Source of the DNA: Mesotaenium endlicherianum
Lineage: Eukaryota; Streptophyta; Zygnematophyceae; Zygnematales; Mesotaeniaceae
Assembly (NCBI GenBank): GCA_009602735.1
Contig: WELA01009878.1
Location: forward strand, 88,902 to 152,901
Reading direction: 5' to 3'
DNA length: 64,000 nucleotides
Numbering within the stretch: the stretch's first letter is position 1; the number at the start of each line of letters is the position of its first letter. The position numbers and the translations under genes are program-made. Positions 57,001-64,000 of this stretch are shown here, in pieces. The notes under the pieces are model-generated. The model saw only the letters and a program-made list of their open reading frames with translations. It had not been told where the DNA came from and made no database searches.

Positions 57001-57324
57001 GTCTTTAATGTCTCCTTCCTGGAACCATACATCAAAGGTGATACACTGTTCACAGGTCGGTTGCCTGTCCAACCGGGACCGGTCCCCTCGGTCCGGGACG
57101 GCNCGGTCCCCTCGGTCCGGGACGGCGATCCTGAGGAATATAAGGTCGATGAGATTATAGGCGCTCGCTCGGTCCGTCGATCGTCTAAATATGTCATGAA
57201 GTACCTCATCCGATGGAAGGGGTACGATGCCTCTGGGGACACTTGGGAATTTAAAGATCAGCTGACCAATGCCGAAGGGGCGTTGAAACGGTTCCACCTT
57301 CGGGCGGCTGGGGCACCTCCCTAA
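54058..57324 (+). pseudogene. pol: B2 pol with an internal deletion in the integrase
   Basis: Protease FVDGGASHTFI (about 54280-54315), a TGA at 54529-54531, RT with KIDLKSGYH and a TGA at 55213-55215, then [10 protein letters not shown] (about 55376-55405), RNase H with [16 protein letters not shown], and the integrase zinc-domain approach to about 56370. There about 430 bp present in B1 are missing: the HHCC finger and first catalytic Asp are gone, and the sequence jumps to GLPSNIISDRDSKFTSKFW. DGQTER, the beta-barrel and a chromodomain with LIRWKGYDASGDTWE (about 57205-57250) follow, stop TAA 57322-57324. A duplicate of 23 bp around N57103 is probably artificial. Confidence 0.85.
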
Positions 57325-57648
57325 CAGTCATTTCAGTTGACACGGGAAGGTGACAGGAGGTCCTGTCTCCATATAAGTTGGAGGGGGATGCGACAGTTAG
57401 TGACAGTTGTGACAGGCAACCCACCTTTAAAATTAAGTTGGAGGGAGTGGTATTCTCTGATCACCATGTTACACACTCAACCTGCGCTCACACTCACTTG
57501 CTCTCCAACTCAATTGACCCTTATATTCACTCACACCAGGTATTCCACACTAGGAACTCTCCCGATCGCATTCCTTTTCATCAAGGGCACTCAGTAGCGG
57601 CAAAATATCATGACTTCACTAACTGCATTGTGTTTATGATTGAGCAGG
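57325..57648 (+). other. Spacer between B2 pol and ORF3
   Basis: No gene. It contains two AAGTTGGAGGG motifs (57375-57385 and 57435-57445) that match the polypurine tract before the 3' LTR (59387-59397), and a pyrimidine-rich stretch with CACACCAG|GT near 57540 that could be a splice acceptor for an ORF3 message. Confidence 0.5.
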
Positions 57649-59314
57649 ATGACTCAAAAGTCGGAGCTCAAGAGGAAGAGAAGGGCGGAAGAGGCACATG
57701 CAGATTACTTGCAATTCCGTGGAGACATCGAATCATCTTCCATCTCCGCTCGGGAATCACAACGACTCCAACAACAGCGGGAGGCACAGAAGAAGAAGGA
57801 GGAGGAGGAACAGGCCAGACTGAGGCAGGAAGAAATGGACAGAAAAGCTGCAGAGGAGGCCAAGAAAGCAGAGGAGGAGAGGCAAGCTGAGGAGAAGCGG
57901 AAGCAGCAGGCTGAAGAAGAAGAACAGAGGAGAATCAGCAGCTACCGCTACACGGTGCTGGGCAAGGGCTTTGATCTACTGGAGGAGGCCTTCAAGTATG
58001 CCCAGAGAAGTCGCAGTGAGTCGCAGAAGGAAATCCTCCAGAAGGAAGGGGAGACATCCGAAAACTTTGACAAGTATATAGAGGTCGGCACAGGGCTCCT
58101 CCTCTACCACGATTACGCCAGGATGGTAGGATATACGGTCAGAGAGGCCAAGGCAATGGCCCAGGTGAACGAAGCAGGGGCTGTCTCGATTCCTGGTATC
58201 TGGGGGGAAGATAGGGTCATCAGGATGATCCCCATGGACGCGGACAGCTTCAAGGACTCAACACCCTACAACAGGTTCAAGGCCATGTACAATGAGGTGG
58301 AGAGGAGGAGCTGGAAATTTTTGGCCAGGGAAACCAGTCAGCTGGACTTTGCAGGGCACTGGTACCCTTGTACTCTTAAAAAGACAGACGCTGCCTTCTT
58401 CCAAAAGCGCACTGATTGGCGGTGGATGACCATCAACATGAGGGACCAGCAGAATGACAGGGCGACGGATGAGGATTTCCTGACAGACCTAAAGGGGAAC
58501 ATAGTGTTGCTCCCTCACATTGCGGCTTGGGACCCAAGATTGGATGGAGTCAGAGACTGCATGAGCCAAGAGATGCAGGGGGACAGAAGCAGGGCCCGAG
58601 TCATTTTCCAAAGGGAAGCACGCTCATGCCGAATGGGCAAGTAAGCAGGGGGAAAAGGACCTCTATGCGGTCCGGACTCAGCAGCCCCCACCAGCACCCA
58701 AAAGGGGAAGGTCGGTAGGATATTCTTTTTCTCGACAAGAGCTGGAGCAGCTGACAGAGGAGACCCCAGAAGTCTCAGAGGAACCCGGGGACGGCGAGGA
58801 GGAGGAGTCAGAGGAAGACGAGGAGGAAGGCGAGGAGGAGGACACTAGCCCCGCCGTGATCCTGACACCTGCCACATCCCCTGTAAGGGAGAAGACGGGG
58901 TGGGCCCCGCAGCAACTCGCTCAAGAGGAGGATATCACTTGGCTGGGGACTGCCAGAGGACAGAGCCCATCTCCAGGCAAGGAGACCCAGTCAGACAGGG
59001 CAGACAGGAGGGCTGCTCGGGAGATAGCCAGAGGCCTGCCAGCATCTCCCTCGCAGAGAGGGCATGTACCCTTGGCTCATGTCATGCAACATCCTTCTGG
59101 GATGCCAGTATACGTACCTGTCAGTTTGAGGGCTGCCCAGGAGAAGGCTGCCTCCCTTCAGTTTCAGACTGTGCAGGAGGAAACAGCCCAGTTATTGCGT
59201 TCTCCGCCGGGTCCTTACACGGAACCTCCTTCTCTGACAAGCTTTAGAAGACCCCAAGACAAGAGGAGGTCTGGCTCCCCTGAGTACAGGGCCTCAGGGA
59301 CATCTCCCTCCTAA
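57649..59314 (+). pseudogene. ORF3 of B2: large extra ORF of unknown function, one frameshift
   Basis: Not recognised. The first frame (57649-58644, about 331 codons) starts at an ATG in the context CAGGATGA. It has a basic N-terminus, a long Lys/Glu/Gln/Arg-rich coiled-coil stretch (residues about 35-95), and then a globular-looking part with motifs such as YRYTVLGKGFDLLEEAF, GHWYPCTLKK and RWMTINMRDQQND. At about 58580-58622 the coding sense moves to the next frame (EWASKQGEKDLYAVRTQQ), runs through a Glu/Asp-rich tract (58770-58850) and a Ser/Pro-rich tail, and stops at 59314. Total about 555 codons. No signal peptide or membrane segment is seen, so it is not an obvious envelope. It lies where accessory ORFs of some plant gypsy elements occur. 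It could be an element gene or a captured host sequence. Confidence 0.6.
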
Positions 59315-59399
59315 GGGCAGCAGGCTGGGGATAAGAGGGACAGCACGCTGTTATTAGTGTTAGTGTTGTCGAGGCGACAACATGATAAGTTGGAGGGAT

Positions 59400-60119
59400 T
59401 GTAATGAATCAGTATATTGGTTGACATAATATTCATTTAAATAATATAGTTAAATAAGTTCAGCCTGCTGAACTCTAGTTAATGATCAGTCTGCTGGACT
59501 TTATATTTAATATCAGTTTAATGACTCGGCCGGAAGTAGCAGGCTGAGGTCACCTTAAGTGAGCTTGTTGACACATTCTTTGACAGCCAGCTGACTTCCG
59601 TACTCGGTAGCAGCGAACTGCCTCGATATGCATCTAAGTGTGGTATGCTAGATGAATGGCCAGATGACATCCCTATGGTGGATGGCGATTCGGGATGATG
59701 GGAGATGGCGGTGGATTTGGTTAACCGAGGTCCTACCAACGTGGTTAACTCCCGGGTAGGCGGTGCCATCGCACTGACCGTTGAACAGTAAACTCATTCC
59801 ATGTACATATGCTAGGCATTGCTCTCGAGTTCGGCATTCGGAAACGAGGCCAACTCTCTTGTACAGCTTACTGTGAGAGATCTGAATCCAAGGCGAGAAG
59901 CCATTGGTACGCACTGTCTTCTAACCTTGCTTATGTATGAGTTTACTGATTTGCATTATTGATGCTAGTTTACTCTCAATTGACTGACGAGTATTATTCA
60001 CTGCTAGTGTGTTGTCCTTTGCCATTAAACCAGTTAACGGAGATACCATAAAGGTTACTTGCTGATATAAAGATCTTTATTAATTGTTAATCGCCTATTT
60101 GGTAAGTCGATTCATTTCA
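59400..60119 (+). repeat. B2 3' LTR
   Basis: 720 bp, TGTAATGAATCAG ... GATTCATTTCA, preceded by the polypurine tract AAGTTGGAGGGAT (59387-59399). Confidence 0.92.
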
Positions 60120-61761
60120 ACCATCCAGAGTGTGCACTCTCTGGATGTCTATATTGCTAATGGTCTCCTTTATCTGACTGTCAGGCATGCATAGTGAATC
60201 CAGTTCAGCAGGACCCATCATACCTGCTACGAGGACAGCCAGTGACGACTCACTATCTCTAGCATCCTCACATTCAGTAGACTAGATTACTGACTGTTGC
60301 TGTCTTTTAAAGGCTGGTCTTTTCTCTCGACTCTTGGGAGGTGCTTGTTTGCACACTGCTCTCTGAAGTGACCTGGCTGCTGGCAATGGAAGCAAATCGA
60401 TTTTGCTGAGGCTGGTCTCGGCTTAGTCCTACCACCACCTCTTCCTTAGCCGCCCCGAGGGAAACCACCTCTACCTCTAGACTGTATGGCATTATACTCA
60501 TACTCATATCCATCACCCTGATCATCCTCAGCCTGGTGTCCTTCAATTGCATTGTAGAAATCGTGGGGCTTTTTGACAATCTTAGACACCAAAGCATTAC
60601 TCTGGCGCTTGTGATTGAACTGCTGCTGATCCCAGGCATCAGCATCCTGGATCAAGTCAGCCAGTTTTTCATACTTCTTATGAGCGAAATGACGAGAGAC
60701 TTCGGATTTCAAGCCATACATGAAGTATGCTATCCTATACCGTTCTGGCAAGTCTGGCTGCTTCATCACGTTCTCCTGGAACTTTTGAGCAGACTCAGCA
60801 ACTGAAGTGGTCTGCTTCAGTGTCGGGGAGATCATCGCATAGATAGCTTTCTCCTGCTGGTTGATGACATCAAACTTCTCATGCAACTTCTCGACAAACT
60901 CTACCCACGTAGGGTCACCGAGTTGCCGAGCCTTACGCTCTCCTTTCCAGTAAAGCCACCAGTCTGCGGCACTGCCTTTCAGTAGCGCACCGGTGTGCCT
61001 GACCTTCTCGTAATCTTGCAATTCTGGGTAGTTCTCCAGCCAGTGCTGAACATCCGCGAGAAACTTGATCAGGTAATTTTTTTTGTTTCCCTCAGGATCA
61101 TATTCCTGGGGAGGTTTCGGCTTGGGCTTACTAGGCCCTCGGCCACCACCACTAGTTGGGACCCCAGTTGGTCTCTGTCCCGCAGTAGAGACATTATGAT
61201 TCTTTTGTCCTCCTGTTGGGACTGATACATGGTCCTCATTTGCGACTGCATTTGAACGAACAATGCTCCCAAGTCTACACTCTGGGGTGGTAGTCTAGCA
61301 AATGTTGCAGCAGCATTGGCATCTACTCGCTGAGTAGTGTCCTCAATAGTCCCTCTCGCTCCTGCAGCAGCAATTCCTGCCGCATTCAGCCGGTCACGTA
61401 TTTGACCTAGGGGTACATTGAGTTGTACAGCAGGAGGTGGGTTTAGAACATTGGCCCTTGATGCCATAAGTTCTTCGACAGTGCGCTCGTCAGCTGGCTG
61501 TCCTTCCCTCCTTTCTGTATCTTCAGCGGTCTTTGCTAATTGTTCAGCTTCTAATCTGGCTCTCTCCTCCTCAGCTTGCTGTGCTGCGACTGCGGCAATA
61601 GCAGCTGCCTCATCTGCAGCCTCTCTAGCTGCAGTATCTGCCACTGCTTCAGAATAGGTACGGGTTCCCGCTACATGGCTTTCCGCCTGGTTTTTGACAT
61701 TCTCGTTATCCTGGTTCTCCATGTCTCGGGAGTTGCTAGTTTGAGACCTTGTCCTTACCAT
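60120..61761 (-). pseudogene. gag: B3 gag (and gag-protease spacer)
   Basis: The best preserved family B Gag start: 61069-61761 is open for 230 codons from MVRTRSQTSNSR, without the early TAG of B1. It continues in other frames: 60446-61021 has the capsid part (DWWLYWKGERKARQL; VEFVEKLHEKFDV), 60307-60645 the Gly/Arg-rich region and knuckle remnants. Frameshifts near 61070 and 60450 break it. It ends at the junction with B2. Confidence 0.8.
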
Positions 61762-61782
61762 ACAAAGAAGACTGTGATAACT

Positions 61783-61794
61783 GCTCCGATACCA
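61783..61794 (-). other. B3 primer-binding site
   Basis: Minus strand TGGTATCGGAGC, one base from the LTR at 61796. Confidence 0.85.
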
Positions 61795-61795
61795 T

Positions 61796-62498
61796 TGAAA
61801 TGAATCGACTTACCAAATAGGCGATTGACAATTAATAAAGATCTTTATATCAGCAAGTAATCTTTATGGATTTTCCGTTAACTGATTAAACGGCAAAAGG
61901 ACAACACACTAGCAGTGAACAATTCTCGTAAGTCAAATGCGAGTAAACTAGCATCAATAATGCACTCGGTAAACTCATACATAAGCAAGGTTAGAAGACA
62001 GTGCGTATCATAGGCTTCTCGCCTTGGATTCAGTTCTCTCTCCGTCAGTTGTACAAGAGAGTTGGCCTCGTTTCCAAATGCCCAACTCGAGAGCAATGCC
62101 TAGCATATGTACATGGAATGAGTTTACTGTTCAACAGCCAGTGCGATGGCACCGCCTACGCGGGAGTTAATCACGTTGGTAGGACCTCGGTTAACCAAAT
62201 CCACCGCCATCTTCCATCATCCCGAATCGCCATCCATCATAGGGATGTCATCTGGCCATTCATCTAGCATACCACACTTAGATGCATATGGAGGTAGTTC
62301 GCTGCTATCGAGTACGGAAGTCAGCTGGCTGTCAAAGAATGTGTCAGCAAGCTGACTTAAGCTGACTTCAGCCTGTTGCTTTCGGCTGAGTCATTAAACT
62401 CCAGCAGACTGATTATTAACTAGAGTTCAGCAGGCTGAACTTATTTAACCGTTATATTTAAATAAATATTATATCGACCAATACATTGATTCATTACA
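61796..62498 (-). repeat. B3 5' LTR
   Basis: 703 bp, same termini as the other family B LTRs. On the minus strand it is preceded by GCTTA from C3. Confidence 0.9.
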
Positions 62499-62584
62499 TA
62501 AGCTCTCTTAAGCTTCTCCTTGAAGTCTATACTCTCCTTGATGACCGAGACAGCTGCAAGGTCACACCTCCTGGATAAAGTGTC
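62499..62584 (-). pseudogene. Family C pol fragment (C3), between B3 and a solo LTR
   Basis: The minus strand matches C1 from the end of RNase H into the linker (C1 about 22620-22682 and on to 31333-31360), e.g. the complement of CAGGAGGTGTGACCTTGCAG. It shows that C3 was the target of both B3 and the solo LTR. Confidence 0.8.
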
Positions 62585-63843
62585 TGTAATGAATCAGATC
62601 ATTATTTATTCAATTAATTGCATATATAAATATAACACTAAAACAGTATTATGTCAGTATACTCACATGTGCGAGTTCATCTAAATGAATGAATGTCGAT
62701 GTAATGCGAGTTTACTTACTTTGTCAAAAACGTCAGCAGGATGACTTTTGTATCACAGTGTAGTTTGCTGACTTGTTGGGAAGGTCAGCAGGATGACTTT
62801 TGTATGATAGTATAGTTTGTTGAGATTTGTATATCAATGATATAAAGGATGTAATATCAGTAGGTTGACATATAGTAAGCTCTCTTCATATTAGTCAGTA
62901 TACTTTAGCTTCAGTACGCTGAGGATAGATATATTCATTTAGATTATTATTTGTAGTTGGACACATGTGACCGTAGTATACTGAAAGTCGGAAGGTCTCC
63001 TGAGATTCGGTAAACCGATGTCCTACCAGTGTGGTTAACTCCTGGCTGGGCGGAGCCGTCGTCAGTCAACTAAACAATTAGGACTTCAGTCAATCGACCA
63101 ATTAATATGGTCGTTATACCTAGATCCGGGGGTCCCAACTTAACGGGTTTCCCACGAAACGGCGCACCTTGCGCCGTGGTCAACCAAGTGGTCACTAGGT
63201 ACATAGCAGGCTGGGATCTTGTGGTCCCTCATTCTGGACAGTAGGCTTTACAGTCGGATTTCTACTTGCAAGTCATGTGTGCAGTTTTGGGTTCGTTCTA
63301 ATGACCAGCCTTCACGGAAATTAACATGGTGGCTTCGTCTGCACTTCAAATGGAACAAACTAGGACGTTTTGGAAAGGTCTCGTCAAGATGCATCCGTTG
63401 TCGTTAAGTTTGCTCAATTTGGAGTAGTATTGGCAGAGTTATGCCCTCTGACATCTCGGGGTCACACAGCGGACAGATTCCATGGTTTTGCACCAAAGTC
63501 AGTGGGATGTGTTTTAGCTACATTATGGTCATCTGAATGAGAGCGCCTTTGCTATTCAGTCCCCTGATATGTGCATGTGCTATACATGCTTGCATACCTG
63601 GTAGGCAAGAGGCCATGAGTTTCTAAAGGAGAAGCTCTACTCCTTAAGCTCGCCTCTTTCTTGTGCCTTGTATTCGCGTGCAACTATGGCACACTACGAT
63701 GAGTGAATCAAGGGTTATAGATGAGTAAACGGAATTCATTATACGGGCGAAGATCGCTCCCTGATTTCACACGCTTCCACCAATCTCTGATCTTTTATAT
63801 TTAAATGAAATATATTAATCTTGAATAAGCAAGATTCATTTCA
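62585..63843. repeat. Solo LTR of a B-related family, inserted in C3
   Basis: 1,259 bp beginning TGTAATGAATCAG and ending GATTCATTTCA, the family B termini, but with a different and longer interior. It contains one stretch resembling the B LTR (GTCCTACCAGTGTGGTTAACTC) and a tandem pair of GTCAGCAGGATGACTTTTGTAT (near 62732 and 62784). The flanks GTGTC and GCGTT each differ by one base from GCGTC in C1, consistent with a mutated 5-bp target duplication. No internal region, so either a solo LTR or a deleted element. Confidence 0.7.
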
Positions 63844-64000
63844 GCGTTTGGAGGGTTGATCTTCCCAGGTAAGTACTCAACCTTGTGGTCGAACTGTTGC
63901 AGAAACTTCATCCACCTTGCCTCTCTTGGTGTCAATGTTGGCTGCGTCATAAACTTTTCCAAGCTCTTGTGGTCGGTCTTGATGAACACCTTCCGGCCGT
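63844..64000 (-). pseudogene. Family C pol fragment (C3), RNase H end, running off the window
   Basis: The minus strand encodes [18 protein letters not shown] and FLQQFDHKVEYLPGKINP, matching C1 RNase H (22480-22620). At the position where C1 has a TAA (22567-22569), C3 has a Gln codon, so the C1 stop is a private mutation. Continues beyond 64000. Confidence 0.85.

Larger units (their letters stand above)
51722..60119 (+). mobile_element. Ty3/gypsy chromovirus family B, copy B2, with an extra 3' ORF
   Basis: 8,398 bp. 5' LTR 51722-52439, PBS, gag, pol to chromodomain, a 324-bp gap, ORF3 (57649-59314), polypurine tract, 3' LTR 59400-60119. The 5-bp flanks are CCTTA on the left and ACCAT on the right, so no target duplication is visible. 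gag has frameshifts, and the integrase has lost about 430 bp at 56370. Four single-N artefacts lie within it. Confidence 0.88.
60120..62498 (-). mobile_element. Family B, copy B3 (5' part only, inverted next to B2)
   Basis: Minus strand: 5' LTR 61796-62498, PBS, gag, then an abrupt end at 60120 against the B2 3' LTR, in the spacer between gag and protease. The rest of B3 is not in the window. The LTR abuts family C sequence (C3) at 62499. Confidence 0.85.

Noticed and set aside
57649-59314. ORF3 as an envelope gene
   Set aside because: Position fits, but I see no signal peptide, hydrophobic fusion-type segment or transmembrane helix; the protein is charged throughout.
60120-62498. B3 as the missing second half of B1
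   Set aside because: B3 has its own LTR, PBS and gag start, differs from B1 at many sites (no early TAG in gag), and is flanked by family C sequence.

Overview
The window is repeat-dominated nuclear DNA of a eukaryote, most likely a member of the green lineage (land plant or streptophyte/green alga). The evidence is Ty3/gypsy elements with chromodomain-tailed integrases, primer-binding sites for initiator tRNA-Met, and two intron-containing host genes: an F-box/LRR gene and a cyclase-associated protein (CAP) gene. Species cannot be fixed from the sequence. Scattered single Ns and one run of Ns show that this is a draft assembly.

Layout. 1-2.4 kb: tail of a gypsy pol whose integrase ends in a PHD finger, then a 134-bp direct repeat. 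2.6-18.7 kb: a minus-strand gypsy element (family B, copy B1) broken by an intact family A gypsy (A1, 2898-9577, 5-bp target duplication CCGGT) and by a piggyBac-like transposon (10214-13556). 19.9-33.6 kb: a plus-strand gypsy (family C, C1) split by an 8.65-kb LTR-internal-LTR-internal-LTR array (family D, TTCAA on both sides). 33.6-42.4 kb: a decayed gypsy (family E) split by a second family A copy (A2, 35166-41899, opposite orientation to A1). 43.8-44.8 kb: a second, degraded PHD-tailed integrase. 45.5-51.2 kb: the only host gene island, with F-box/LRR (plus) and CAP (minus) converging. 51.7-60.1 kb: family B copy B2, carrying an extra ORF of about 555 codons between pol and the 3' LTR. 60.1-62.5 kb: a truncated inverted B3. 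62.5-64 kb: pieces of another C element (C3) interrupted by B3 and by a solo LTR.

How the parts relate. Families A, B and D carry the same primer-binding sequence (TGGTATCGGAGC). Family A looks recently active: two nearly identical copies, open gag and (in A1) pol frames, and a textbook A-AAA-AAC slippery heptamer followed by a hairpin at the gag/pol overlap. D has no gag or pol, but it shares its polypurine tract and LTR start with C and keeps a piece of a C-like protease-RT linker, so it is a non-autonomous relative that could be mobilised in trans. Nesting order is readable: B1, C1, E and C3 are hosts; A1, the piggyBac-like element, D, A2, B3 and the solo LTR are later insertions.

The most unusual points are the D dimer that appears to have moved as a unit, the PHD-tailed integrase lineage, the ORF3 of B2, and the piggyBac-like element. 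Ten single Ns each sit between two near-identical short copies and look like assembly artefacts, so some frameshifts near them should not be over-read.
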